Shown here: piece after piece, positions 21,641-33,761 of the stretch
Position numbering within the stretch: the first letter of the stretch is position 1
How the letters are laid out: each line of letters opens with the position of its first letter
From: Ochotona curzoniae
Lineage: Eukaryota > Chordata > Mammalia > Lagomorpha > Ochotonidae
DNA length: 64,000 bases
Direction: 5' to 3'
Assembly (NCBI RefSeq): GCF_017591425.1
Contig: NW_024464918.1
Location: 28,176,001 to 28,240,000 of the forward strand
Program-made: the position numbers and the translations under genes
The notes under the pieces: generated by a model
Seen by the model: only the letters and a program-made list of their open reading frames with translations
The model's database searches: none
What the model was told of the DNA's origin: nothing

Positions 21641-21753
21641 TATTTGTATGAAAACAACTGGGTGGGTACCATTCCTATGAGTAAATGGATATCATTTGTA
21701 TGAGAACAGCTGAGTGGACAGCATGTGAATGAGAACACTTGGTGGGACATACA
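21641..21753. repeat. Degenerate ~30-bp minisatellite
   Basis: Four imperfect units follow one another. TATTTGTATGAAAACAACTG starts at 21641, a shortened unit lies at about 21670, CATTTGTATGAGAACAGCTG starts at 21693, and GCATGTGAATGAGAACACTT at 21721. Each full unit ends in a GGTGGG/GAGTGGAC-like segment. The array is old and diverged, with no known function. Confidence 0.7.
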
Positions 21754-23902
21754 AAAGAGTTCCAAACAAGGGTGTAGAAACAGTTGAAGGGTTTTCTTTT
21801 TCCTGTTTGACCCTCGCTGTGTAAAATCTGATGCCACTAATAAACCTCGGCTTCAGCCATCAGTCAGAGTCCACATGTTATGGTGTTATTACCAAGTCCA
21901 TCGCTGCAGGCCAGCGACACACACCCTCCCCTGGTGGATGTAACTGCGAGGAAGGAGATTTCCTCTGTCTTCCCGGCGTAGCGTTGCGTCTGGGAGCATC
22001 ACATGGATCTAGGGTCGAGGACACGCGGGGCCATTAGGTGCCTGCCTCCTGGCAGAATGATCCATGTGGACACAATGCCTCCATGTTTATTAATTATCTG
22101 TTGAGTAGACATGGATATGATTAGAAAAGGAATGGGAAAGTCATAAAAGGAACAATACCAGTTTTCTGGACACAGTCTGATTGGAGTCTGTGGCATCTGC
22201 GATGATGGACACAGAGAACAGGAGCCCTTTAGAAATGTCCAGTCTGAAACAGGAAGTGGTGCGTCAGCAAGACCCTGGATGGGGTTGCCCTAAGGGAGGC
22301 AGCGTGACGCAGATGAGAGAGGGTTCTCTGGCCCAGGACACCAGTTCAGGTGCTGCCTGTCAGCAGGTAGCACTCCTGGTTCCAAGGCTTTGAGGCCTCT
22401 GTTAGGAAATGAGAATGTAGGTGGAATACACAATTAGCTTTATAACTTTTTTTTTCTGTGAAGTGGCAGGGATACAGCAAGTACGAATAGAGCGCATGAA
22501 CAGATGGAGGAGAAATAATAGGTTGTCAAAATGAGCCCTTGCTATTTTTTATCTTCAGTCTATGTTAAGGTTTTACTTTAGCTGTATCTTGAGATTATTT
22601 ACTTTTCTTAGAAAATTCAAGGAGATTAGATCTTAAGGACTATGGGATTTCTTAAATCTGTTGTTTCCTTGATTTATTATTGGTCAGGTAGTTGTTACTT
22701 GGCTCTCTTAAGTGTGTGTGCACTATTTGTACAGGATACAAATCAGAAGTCATCCCAAAGTTCGCAGGCAGTGCATTCGATGCAAGTGTGCAGGCACTGT
22801 ACATGCACAGAACCCAGTTCACAGTCATATCGTCCTTACAAGAGCCCCTGGGGGTGAACACTGTGAGTCTGTTTCCTTTAAACTTAATTTATGGTCATAC
22901 GGTGTGAATTATAGGATGTATGATTCAAATTTAACTTCAAAAGAATAACTACTGACTTCATTTTAAATGCTTCCTTTCTTTGTTGCTGTTTTATATAAAT
23001 GTAGAATTTGTTGCAGATGCATTGATAGAAAATAATAATCTCATAACATTTATAATTTTGATATGGTTTAATAATTAGCTTCCCATTTGTGTCGTAGAAG
23101 TATTTTGAGTTTCATAGGTGTGATTGCCCTTTAAGTGTTGACATATTAAGAGTATAACTTACTTACATTATATTATTAGTTTTTTAACTTAGTAATCAAC
23201 ATTGCTATCAACATGCTTTTTTAAACTCATGGGACAAGTACTGTTTTGAATTCTAGATTTGAACTTTGCCATGAATTAATTAGTATTTGTGAATGCTGTT
23301 GTAACACATTGCTTAGTATTGATGTCACCGAATATGATTCATTTCTATACAGGTTAATTTCTACTTTAAGCAGCAACATTAGTATAAATATTTGCATTAA
23401 TTTTTTTATGATTAAATAGTTGCTTTCAGCATAAGCCTGTCTTTCTGAGACTGTCACCAGTGAGTTACCCTGTTGAGATCTGCACCTGGTGTATTCTAAT
23501 TAAAATGACATATTACCTGTAGGAACTGTTCTTAGTCAACATTAGAAGCATGATGCATAAGTGTGTGTGCCGTAAAACATTTGATGTCATATCAAAAACA
23601 CTATCACATAAAAGTAAAATACAGAAGAAGCATATACTTAAGCCTAAAGAAGTAACGACTGAAAACCTGAAGGAAGAATATTAATCTGTAGACCCCCGAG
23701 GAAGCAGAGGTGCACAAGTTTGGGTAACCTGCTTCTTGTGACAAATCAGGATTTCAACACTGGTAAACGTTCTCCAGTGTATGTTGAATAGTTTCCAATA
23801 CTTGCTTGAAATATCCATTCAGAAATCATAGCACTAGTTTCAGTGGTTTGCTGTAGCTGAATTTCTATTCTGAAAAAAAGACTGCTAGTGTACATTCTAA
23901 AA
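21754..23902. other. 2.1 kb repeat-poor, AT-rich stretch
   Basis: No SINE or L1 is recognised. The part from 22,900 to 23,440 is strongly AT-rich and free of simple repeats. Overlapping open frames in three frames at 22640-22950 reflect stop-codon scarcity and are not supported as coding. Confidence 0.4.
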
Positions 23903-24193
23903 TTTTGGTTTATTTTGATTTATTTGAAATGCAGAAAGACAAGGATCTCCCAATTATTTGTTACTCTGCAAATCCATGCAGTAGCCAGTGGTAGGCTAAG
24001 AGAGAGGAATCAAGTCTGACTGTCTCATGGAACTATCCAGAGCCAAGTGCTTGAACTGTCCACCGTGCCTCCCCTGTGGGCTTTGTGTGGGAAGTTGGGA
24101 TCGGTGAGCAGAGAGGACTCACGCCCTCGCATTCTGCTAAAGGAGTGTGGGTGTTCCAGGCAGTGTGCTAACTGCTACACTAGAGAGCCTTCC
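23903..24193 (-). mobile_element. Old CSINE copy, minus strand
   Basis: The reversed tail GATTTATTTGAAATGCAG is followed by AAGGATCTCCCAATTATTTG, AGAGCCAAGTGCTTGAACTG, GGGAAGTTGGGATCGGTGAG and a reversed head GTGCTAACTGCTACACTAGA. It is highly diverged. Confidence 0.7.
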
Positions 24194-24483
24194 TGAAGCG
24201 TGTGTGTTATGACTAATGATGATTAATCACTCACCTTTGTTTAGTCTCATTCCTTAGTGAAGACGCCGTGTGTAATGTCTAAACCAGGACACCAAGTGCT
24301 GCCTGCACCCAGATCCGGGCAATTAGGCTGCGATGTTGAAGTTGGTGATGCAAGAGTTAATTAAGAACCTTGACCTAGAAAATGGAAATTCCATGTGAGT
24401 CAATCTAATTTTGAAAGGGTATCTTTAAAATATAATATACAAATGTTTCATTTGTCAGTAGTGTTGTGTGGAGATTTCCTTTT

Positions 24484-24785
24484 TAAAAAATATTTATTTT
24501 TATTGGAAAGGCAGATATATAGAGAGAAGGAGAGACAGAAAGGTCTTCTATCTGCTCGTTCACTCCCCAAATGGCCATAACAGCCAAATCTAAGCTAATC
24601 CGAAGCCAGGAGCTCCTTTGGGTGTCCCATGTGGGTGCAGGGTCCCAGGGCTTTGGGATATCTTCTGCTTTCCACAGGCAGGGAGCTGGGTGGGAAGCAG
24701 AGTATCTGGGGCACAAACCAGCACCCATATGGAACCATCCTGGATGCAAGGCAAGGATTTAGCCACTAGGCTATTGTGCTGGACC
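24484..24785 (-). mobile_element. CSINE copy, minus strand
   Basis: The copy starts TATTTATTTTTATTGGAAAG and continues with GCAGATATATAGAGAGAAGG, CACTCCCCAAATGGCC, CGAAGCCAGGAGCTC, GTGGGTGCAGGGTCCC, CAGGCAGGGAGCTGG, ACCAGCACCCATATGG and the reversed head GGCAAGGATTTAGCCACTAG. It belongs to the pika-type subfamily with moderate divergence. Confidence 0.92.
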
Positions 24786-27184
24786 CAAGATTTTTCCTAA
24801 TAAGAGCTTTTAATTATGTGAGTCTTCGTGAAAACAACCAATGTAAGAATCTGAGAAAGTCAGTTTTTTTCTCTCAAGTCCTTGTTTATTATGAAACTTA
24901 GTACAGATATATGGACAGAACAAAAAAGTATAGTTAACAAGCTTTGTTAACAGCAACATGATTTGTAAATTTGGTAGGATCCTGTTACCTTTTTTATTAC
25001 GTTAAATTAGGTTGCCTTCAAATTTACCACACTGTTGCCACATTTCAAGCTCAATTACTAAGGTGTACTACACGGACCAATTCCAGTTCATTATTTCAGC
25101 CCTTCCACATTCAGGCTTGACCTTAAAAAATTAAATCCAGAATGCAACCCCACGGCCATTTCTCTCTTCCTTGATTTTGGCTCTCTTGCTATGTTTGAAG
25201 AGTTTTTGAATGTCATCGTGAAGTGCTGCAGGAACACGACTGCTCATAAACAATCATTTATTAAGGAGCATTTGTTTCAGGCATTCAGGTCCTCAGGTCA
25301 TCATGGCTATGCAATACGGACTAACTCGGCAACGTATGGTTTGCCTTTAGCAGCAGGACCAGTATTGCATTTTCTTCTTTGGTCAATACTCGGCAGGACA
25401 TTCTGCTTGATGTACTGGGGACCATGCCTTGCAGAAACTTCACTTTGGAATTTATTTACACAGACTAAGAATCCCCACAAACAAGAGTCGCAGAACATGT
25501 CATGACTCTGAAGTCTCCAGAACACTTTAGAACCTACTTCTTGATGAGGACTTACTAGGCAGTTCAAATAATCCAGCTGGCGCAACAGATGTTGAGTACA
25601 ACATGGTTTAAGGGGAGCAGAGAATTGATTCTTTAGACAGTGATAAGCTTTGCCCCCTGGTTAACCAGTAGCGAGTGTTTGGAAGCGAGGAAGGCAGTTT
25701 CTGTGTAGGCATTTCCCCATGTGGGAGGCCAAATCTATTAATCTGAATCCGACGCGAAATCTGACCTGGTTATTACATGACTGTGAACAGCCAGCGCCTC
25801 TCTCTCTGCTCTGATCTTTCTGATCTGAGAGCAGAGAACTGCCCACAGTAGCTCACAGCTGCTGAATATGCCTGCAAACTCCCTAAGAACTTGTAGGCTC
25901 GCGCTAACGAAGGCCTCACTCCGTCATCACCCCCGTTTGTGCTCTGGGTCCCACCTGGGCCCTCTCCTCGCTGGGAGCACACCCAGCAGACCATCCCAGC
26001 CTTTGTTCACATCCCTTAGTCCATTTCCCCCTCCACTGTAAGATCTGTCAGTCTTCCAGAAGCTTCTGTTTCACGGGCACCACCTCTTCCCTTTCTGAAT
26101 TTTGGAATATAGTTCTTTTTCCTTTCTCATTTTCTCCCCTGGCAGCAAATCCCCAAAATTCAGGGAGTCATTGTGGTTCCTTGGTTCGTTCAACCTGCAA
26201 GGACCCAGTTCCGTGGTCCTTGACGAGGAATGGTGCCTACCTCTCAGTGCTTGCGACGCGCATAAGGCCCAATACTGAATCAACCAATGCCAGTAGTAAG
26301 TCCTGATTTTAAAATGACATCTGTTTGAGTAAGACAAGGAGGACAGACGGTTATTGTTATGTCAGCCCATTTTTGTGATAATGAGCAGCAAAACAAAAAT
26401 GCGTAGAACTTAAACTAAAAAAATATAATGTGAACCTGCTAGAGCTATTCCTTAATTAAGCTGCCACGAACCTTGCCCTTTGCGTGGAATTTCTTTGACT
26501 GAATGTTTCTTTTTTTCCCCGTTGTTTGATTTTGTGGAGAAGACTTTACACGGATTTTGCTCTGTACAAAATTCACATTTTTGGTGTGTATTACATGCTT
26601 GCTGAGGGCAAGTGCACCCTTAGATAATAGAGACCTAGAATTTACTCATTTGCTTCCCTGAAGCTTTCTGCCCACTTGTTAGAAGTTTCCCAGTGTTGTT
26701 CCCTCAGCTTCTGGCCGCCATGTCTCATGCTGTAGGTTTGACTTTAGATACTGGCGAGCCTGTTCAGATGTCCTTGTGCAGCAGGGTGCATCCAGCATTT
26801 TCTGCAATGGCCAGGTAATTGTTGCAGATGTCCCAGGCTGAGAGGGAAAAAAAAAATCAAGGAAAAAATGCAGGCATTAAACATAGCAAGTGTCAGCAAA
26901 TTGTTATTGATGAAATTCAAAGCGATGGAGTTCAAGTTTGTGTATAAAGAAGTCTGCTCATGAGATTAATGAAATTCTTCCTGGTGGTGGGGTGGGGGAG
27001 GCTGGGGAAGAGTGAAAAATGGTTTCCTAAATGTGGTTCCAAGTTTGCATTCCTTATCATTAGGTTGTCAACATTCAGCTTTAAAAAGTACTCTTGGCAG
27101 GAGTTGCGCAAAGCGGGGGACAGGCCTGTAGCTTGTGGCTGTAGTTGGCTGTAGTTTGTGACATTCGTCTTCAAGCATTAAGAA
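24786..27184. other. 2.4 kb without recognised repeats or genes
   Basis: Contains an unidentified 92-codon minus-strand open frame (25307-25585), followed in that strand's sense by an AATAAA at 25257-25262. Otherwise nothing was recognised. Confidence 0.4.
25257..25585 (-). other. Unidentified open frame with a nearby AATAAA (possible decayed retrocopy)
   Basis: On the minus strand a 92-codon frame ends in KGKPYVAELVRIA and is followed about 45 bases later by AATAAA. The C-terminal half (from about QYIKQNVLPSID) reads like a protein, but I do not recognise the family. No poly(A) remnant follows the hexamer, which weakens a processed-pseudogene reading. Chance remains the more likely explanation. 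Confidence 0.2.
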
Positions 27185-27402
27185 AGCCAGTGTTTGGCCT
27201 ACCAGGTGAAGCCAGTGCCTCCAGTTCTAGTTCAAGTCCTGGCTCCTCCACTGCCAATCCAACTACCTGCCCGTGTGCCAGGGAGGGCTGCTCAATCAGG
27301 GCTGAAATGCTTGGGCCCTGGTACCATTGTGGAGGGAGTGAACCAGCTGATGGAAGAGTTCTCTTTCTGTCTCTCCCCCCCCCCCCACACACACTTTTCA
27401 GG
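27185..27402 (+). mobile_element. Old CSINE copy with poly-C/CA tail, plus strand
   Basis: The head GCCAGTGTTTGGCCTACCAG, the B-box-like AGTTCAAGTCCTGGC, and the end GGGAGTGAACCAGCTGATGG followed by CTCTTTCTGTCTCTC fit an old lagomorph SINE. The tail has become a 12-base C run (27375-27386) followed by a short CA run. Confidence 0.8.
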
Positions 27403-27885
27403 TGCCATGAGAGATTCTGATCAAGTTTGCGTGTCGCCCTCTGACTAATGTGGAGTCAGGAGTGAGACGTGCAGCTGTCACAGTGTGAACATATTTAGAT
27501 GTGGAGTGCAAGTGGAAACAAAATGTGGCAGTGTGCCCTGGGTTCCTGGTTTCTGAAAGAACACTCTAGATTCTGAACGTGGGCTTGCTTTCCCTTTGTG
27601 TGACAAGGCTAGTCTGGGCTGACAGACGCCTCCCGCTCGAGGACATTTCAGCAGAAAGGACAGAACAAGCAGAGAAGTGCCAAGTGAGGGCATTTAATGT
27701 CTTCTCTTGCAGATCTGGAAGTAAAATAGTTACAAAAAAGAGTGGAAATCAACTTGGTGTGTACTCCCATGTGACAACAATGTGAAGAGAAGTTAAACCC
27801 ATGACTATTCTCCAACGCTCTCTCTTAAGTACTAATAAAAGTCCCACGTTTAATTACTTGGTTAACATTGTTTTAGCAATGTCAA
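27403..27885. other. Unique DNA, nothing recognised
   Basis: Short stretch between two SINEs with no repeat, exon or RNA gene that I can name. Confidence 0.4.
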
Positions 27886-28253
27886 AAAAAGGAGGTTTGG
27901 ACCTAGTGCGGTAGCCTAGCAGCTAAAGTCCTCACCTTGAACACGCTGGGGTCCCATATGGGCGCCAGTTCTAATTCTGGCAACCCTGCTTCCCATCCAG
28001 CTCCCTGCTTGCAGCCTGGTAAAGCAGTCGAGGATGACCCAAAGCCTTGGAACCCTGTACCCATGTGGAGACCCGGAAGAGGCTCCTCCTGGTTCTGGCT
28101 TTGGATCGGCGCAGCTCAAGTCGTTGTGGCCACTTGAGGAGTGAACCATTGGACAGAAGATCTTCCTCTCTGTCTCTCCTCCTCTCTGTATATCTGACTT
28201 TCCAATGAAAGTGAAATAAATCTTTTTTTGTTGTTTTTTAAAAAGGAGGTTTG
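27886..28253 (+). mobile_element. Young full-length CSINE copy with target site duplication
   Basis: The body runs from about 27900 (ACCTAGTGCGGTAGCCTAGC) through GGTCCCATATGGGCGCCAG, CCATCCAGCTCCCTGCTTG, GCCCGGAAGAGGC-like and TTGGATCGGCGCAGCTC segments to ATCTTCCTCTCTGTCTCTCC and an A/T-rich tail. Flanks 27886-27899 and 28240-28253 are an identical AAAAAGGAGGTTTG. Its head (GCAGCTAAAGTCCTC) defines a different subfamily from the copies at 12556 and 33430 (GGTTAAGGTCCTC). Confidence 0.95.
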
Positions 28254-31200
28254 CAGAACTGGTAGAGCACTCTGTTCCTCCTGTTTTGCTGGGTTGATGT
28301 TCTTGCAACCAGATAAAGTCGTTCTTGCCTTCTACTGCGCAAAATTCCAGAAGGTTGGTTGAATGTGGAGTGTTGAAGTTGAGAGAGAAACCTACATGTA
28401 TCACCAGTAGGGGAAAAATATTTTAAGCTTCTGGAATGAAATAGAACTATGAAGAGCCCGGTGGAGGAAAGCAATCAGAGAACAGCAAAGTCGCTGCCGC
28501 CCTAAGATGGTTGTCATTGGCTTGTGCTTAAGTGATGACTGGACTCAAGGCACCCATCAGTTGTGGCCATACTTTGGGAAGGTGCAGGAGGGGGAGCCTG
28601 GGAGGACAGGAGGTTTTTGGGAAAGGAGAAAATGGGAAAAAGTGTGATAGCTCAGAGGAAGCCGATGAGATCCTGCAGGTTGGTACGGACGAGTTCTATG
28701 GATCCTTCTGAGTTTCGGTATGAGCCGTAGGGATTCCAGCACCACAGGATCGCATGCAGGAGATCCATGCAAACCCGGGAAGTGCAGGCAATGGATGAGG
28801 GGGACACCGTGTCTGCAGCTGGCTCCTGTGGACCCCGGCCAGGCACAGTCACAAGGACGTCCTCAGCAGTGGAGCGCTGAGAGGCAGTGATGCAGGTCTC
28901 CCCTTGACTGCAAGCTGCGTGTGGAGAGGCAGGCAAGGGCTGGGGCTGTGAATGCCCCGTGTGTGCTTAGGTCACGGGTTCCATGGAGAGAAGCCCTGCA
29001 GGTTTGACTGCCCGAAGGTATGGACTGGGAGTGAAGTGGCAGTTTTGCAGTTTTCCTCAACAAAACCTGGGATGCAAATTTTCTCTCCTCCCTGGAAATC
29101 CGACAATCCCAGGCCAGCAGAGATTGGTTCTCAGTGTGCAAGGATACAATAGAACGTGTCCATTGGTGAAGAGTGAGCAAATTCATTTCACTCTTTCTGC
29201 AGTGTTTAAGGGCCCAGTAAGTGCCAGGTCCTGTGCCAAGATTATCAAGATGAAGTTGGTGTGATTTCTGAAGAGAATAGCTGTAGCTGTTACGTTGGTT
29301 ATGATATTACATTCACTGGTAAATACATACATAAAGCTGCTGCACAAATGTGGCAGGGATCAGAACTTGCTTGTTTTCTGACCGTGCTTCTCAATGACAT
29401 ATTGACAGTTTAATTCACCCTATGGGCTATGACAAGCTAAATTAATGCAAAGCAGAGCTTTTATTTTGTCTTCTAAAGCAAAAACCTCTTTTCCCACTGT
29501 CAAACAGTAAGCACAGGAAACAATCTTTGGATTATGTAAGGAAGTCTGGTGGCATTTGTCTATTTCAGTGTAGAGATTCCTGCTGGGCGTTCATTGTCGT
29601 GGAGTGTGTTGTGTGTCATGGTTTGATAACTGCCTCATTCGCATCAGCTTCATGGGGGGTGAAACAGGACAGAGACAAATTCTTAAACAGCCTCTTAAAA
29701 ATGTAGCAGGGGAGGGTAAACAGAAATAGTGACTACAAGTCTCAAGATTCAAGAATAGAGTATTTTTTTAACCCCTTTGTATTATTTTACACTAAAATAG
29801 AATAATTGTCAAAGGATCCAGTTACCATGGTGATACATCTTCTAAGGGCACATAACTAAATCCGCTCAATTGTAATACCAGGAAATAGTGAACACGATAC
29901 AGCAGGCTTTTTATTTTTAAGTATTAACCTTTAAAACTACATAACATAAGATTAAGCGTAAATTGATTTTTGTTGCTGGGATAAAGTGAGAGACATCGAG
30001 TACATTTTGACATCCCTCGCTTTTAGGTTGGTTGTCTTTCTTAAAAGATTATATGTATATATTCTGTCACATATCAAGTTAAACGATTGACCATTTGCTT
30101 TAGAAGACAAAATGAAAGCTCTGCAATTCTCAAAACAAGGTTTGCTAAGTTCACATGCATTTGTTGACTGCCAGGCCTCAGGGGAAGCTTCCTGCTCTTC
30201 AGGGTTGGCCTGGGCGCATGTGGGTAGCTGGAGTTCTCAGCCTGTGTCCTTTGCTTTGGCTCTCTCATCCTTGGGTCCTTCCTTTACTTCCTTTCGTTGG
30301 TCCTTTTTGTTTGTTTTGGAGCCATTGACATTTCCTCTTAATTCCTTTCCCCCTTGCTTCCCTGTATTCTTCTTCCTCTTTTCTTAGCTAATTACAAGCC
30401 AAGACTAATGTGATTAAATAGCATAAAATGATGGCTCAGACAACTCCATGGCAGTCAGTATGTGTATTATCAGAATAGCAAGGTTGGCTGTTGTGTTTTG
30501 GATGTGGTGAGGTGCAGGAGATAGGGGGAGATGGACAAGAAGAAGAGATGGCAGGGTGAGATCTGATTGGAGGAGAGGTCAAGCAGGCAGTAAATAATAG
30601 GGCACAGTCATCCTGGCGCGAGGCAGGGTGGACGTTTCTGTTTTCCCATCTAAGCAGAGATGCTTAATGCAGTCTGCTAACAGTGCAGGAGAAAGCTCTG
30701 AGAGAAGGGCTTTGTAGAGCGTGGCCGACTCTAACTGAGAATGATGTCTACGTCTTTCCATGGAGTACATAAGTAACTCCATGCAGCTGGAGTTGGAAAT
30801 AAAAATAGATATACAGTTGGTGAAAAATAATTGAAGCCCAGGCGTAAGAGTAATGCACTGACAGCTTCCCCTTTCTCCCCCATCAACCGCCCATTACTAA
30901 GCTCCATTTTCTCCACATTCCAATTACACAGGTTGGAACAACTTGGAGGTTCAAAACCCCAGGCTACAAGATTCTTGTTCCCATGTGCAGGATGGAAAAC
31001 TGTTAAACCAGTCTTTCTGTGTAATATGAATGCCTTTTTCTGGTCAGTGGTGATTAGATGAGTGCAAATGACAGGGTGAACTATTTTCAACTCCGCTTCC
31101 TCCTTGGAAGGAACTGTTGGAGGACAGTGGCTCCGATCCTGCCTTCTAGAAGCCCTCAGGCAGCTCGAGACTGCTCTAAGCACATGTAGGATGGGAGGGA

Positions 31201-32558
31201 GAGAGCACACTGGGGATCTGGAGGCTGACGCCCATTGACCAGGTCTCTGTGCACAACCGCAGTGGGTTCCAAGTGCTGTGCCTCGCCAGTCAGTGCTACA
31301 CCTGCTGTGTAGCACAGCCTTCTTGCGGAAGCTCTGGTTCAGGTATTCTGTGTGAAGTTATTTGAATGTTTTGATTTCTGTCATCTTACAGTGTATTTAT
31401 TTACTTGGATGTCTTGCTTTGTGACAACTGCCACTGTCTAATTAGTGCTTAGAGCCCTATAGATTGGCACCAATTTAACAGAGAAGAACCCAAGAGAAAG
31501 CAACCAAAGTGTAGTATTACATTAAATGATAAATGTTTAGTTTTGCGTGAATGCTGGAACATGCATATATGCTACAAAGCACGATGTGTTTGCTGTGCTG
31601 TGCTGCAGTAGAGTAAGTTGGCGTGACAGTGATGATGGCATTGGGAACTGGCATCTGGTGTCTCACAGTTTAGTGGGTAGCTGATGATAAAGAAGTCCCA
31701 TTGGCCATGCCCTTGGGTGTTTGGGTTCTCCCAATTCTGTGGGAAGGGAGACCTGGACTGCATTTTGTCTCAGCAGGGAATATGAAAATAACCTTTATGG
31801 GATGATCGTCAGTGTATTATCACAAGTGTGAAATCCTGTGGTTGGGGATCCAGAGACATTGTTACCCAGGGCCCTCCTGGGGCACTGTTCCCTGAGGTTC
31901 TCAGCTTGCCTGCCCAGCGATGCATTGCAGGTCATGACTTCACACAGGTGTCTGTAAATATTAACTTTTATTACCTGAACATAAAGGTTCTTCAAAGAGC
32001 CACTAGCAGTTTCCTTGAAGTATACGAAGGTAACCTTTCTCCTTGAGTTTACACAGAAAATCTTTGACATTTCTCTGAATTTAAGGAATATCTTTCAAGA
32101 TTCTGTAGATTGCCTCAGAATGTTACTTGTAGTAAGCTATTAAAAACAGCATGTTTCACATGCTCTGACAGAAATCAAGTATGATGTCAGATTTCATAGG
32201 AGTTCTTAAAACTTCCAGTTTTCTCTTGTTTAGTTGATTTACAGTGGACAGAAATTTCATAATGTGAAAGATAGCATTAGATAGCATTCAGTGATCAAAT
32301 AAATGTAAAACAGTTTTCAAAACTATAAACTTCTGTTTTTTAAATCAGAAAGCATGCAGATCTTTCTTAGAATTTTTACTTTTTTTCTAAAAATTTTTTA
32401 GTTTTCAAGTTTTTAGAGCAAAACAAGTCCATGAAAGAAATGAAAACAGAGCAAAAACCTACTTTAAAAACCACATGGCCATCGTAAATCATTCTTAACA
32501 CTCAGACACATCTTCCTAGACTTTTTTCCATAACAGCTCCAGAGCAAGTGGCCCAGGA
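28254..32558. other. 4.3 kb without recognised repeats
   Basis: The longest repeat-free interval in the window. It includes the longest open frame present (194 codons, minus strand, 30731-31315), which shows no domain or motif and no codon pattern I can judge. A weak MIR-like core (CCAGTAAGTGCCAGGTCC at about 29214) is not firm. No exon could be identified. Confidence 0.4.
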
Positions 32559-32909
32559 TCATTCATCTCCGTTGTCCAGTGTTGGCCTGTCACTCTGGCT
32601 CAGAGGCACTTCAGGGTCACAGGCTGGTCTTGTTGCTGCCCTGCTCTTGCACTCAGCCACCTCAAGAGTCTCCCTTGGTGGTGACTCAGGCAGCGCTCGC
32701 CAGATGAACAGATACTTGTCGCCGTAGTGGGCTCCTGTGCCCTGGCATGTGACCTGGATTTTTGTGTGGAAGTGTTCAAGTGTTTTCCCCTCACCCACCT
32801 GCATCAGCTTCAGAGCATCAGTTCCCAGATCAGCCAGTCCTCCACGCAAGGACCTGCTAGGGGTGAGGTGAGGAGGGGGGACCTGGGGGTCTATTGGCAA
32901 GGGGAACAA
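32559..32909 (-). other. Unidentified 116-codon open frame, protein-like
   Basis: A continuous minus-strand frame includes LGTDALKLMQVGEGKTLEHF and GDKYLFIWRALPESP, with balanced composition. I do not recognise a family. It lies directly downstream (in its own sense) of an old repeat-like segment and has no flanking SINE. It could be a decayed retrocopy, an exon or chance. No poly(A) tract is seen after its stop. Confidence 0.25.
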
Positions 32910-33115
32910 AGATGCCTACTCTGTAGGAGCTTACATTTTAAAAGGGGGATATTGAGGAAGAGCCATGATAAAGCAGTGATTTGGAAAAACAAGCTTGACC
33001 AGCATGGGAGGATATGAGTGCTGGGGCAACAGCAGGGATAGGTTATGGAAAAGGTGGTATCCGACTATTGATTTTAACAAGGGAAGGAGCTGATCAGGTA
33101 ATATATTTGTAAATA
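32910..33115. repeat. Possible ancient interspersed repeat fragment
   Basis: The phrase TAGGAGCTTACATTTTAAAA and the following purine-rich text resemble a common ancient mammalian interspersed repeat with a GGAGCTTACATTCTA core. I could not fix the family from memory, and divergence is high. Confidence 0.35.
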
Positions 33116-33415
33116 ACATTGTATTTACTTTGTCCTGTCAAATTACTTCTTAAAGTAAAACCTTTCTTGCCAGCTCTCAGAGAATAGTTCTAACGGTGGT
33201 TGTTAGATGAGATCTTCTTCAAACACTCCCCCCCTATTTTCCCAGGAAGAACAAGCTGCATTTGGCTGAATGAGAACACAGAATTATCTAACAGGTGACT
33301 CATGGTAAAACGCTGGTTGTGAAACTGAAATGAAATGTGTGATCCACATGAAATATTTTTTTTTAAGTTTAAAATGATTTATTTCAAAGCAGGTCACCCA
33401 TATGCCTATGTCTGT

Positions 33416-33761
33416 GGTTTCTATATTTTCTTTTTTTTTTTTAAATTTTTATTTTGTTTTTATTGGAAAGGCGGATATACAGAGAGGAGAGACAGAGAGG
33501 AAGATCTTCCGTCCAATGATTGATTCACTCCCCAAATGAGCGCCAACGGCCGATGCTATGCCGATCCGAAGCCAGGAGCCTCTTCCGGGTCTCCCACGCG
33601 GGTGCAGGGTCCCAAAGTTTTGGGCCGTTCTCGCCTGCCTTCCCGGGCCACAGGCAGGGAGCTGGAAGGGAAGCAGGGCTGGCGGGATTAGAACCGGCGC
33701 CCATATGGGATCCCGGGCATGCAAGGTGAGGACCTTAACCACTGCGCAGGTTTCTATATTT
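33416..33761 (-). mobile_element. Young full-length CSINE copy, minus strand, with target site duplication
   Basis: After a T-run the reversed body reads TATTGGAAAGGCGGATATAC, GAAGATCTTCCGTCCAATG, CCGATCCGAAGCCAGGAGCC, CTCCCACGCGGGTGCAGGGT, CATATGGGATCCCGGGCATG and AAGGTGAGGACCTTAACCAC. CpG sites are well preserved (ACGCGGG, GGCGGAT, CCCGGG), a sign of youth. Flanks 33416-33428 and 33749-33761 are an identical 13-bp GGTTTCTATATTT duplication. Confidence 0.96.

Noticed and set aside
27916..28404. 162-codon minus-strand frame
   Set aside because: Nearly all of it is the antisense of the young CSINE at 27900-28239.
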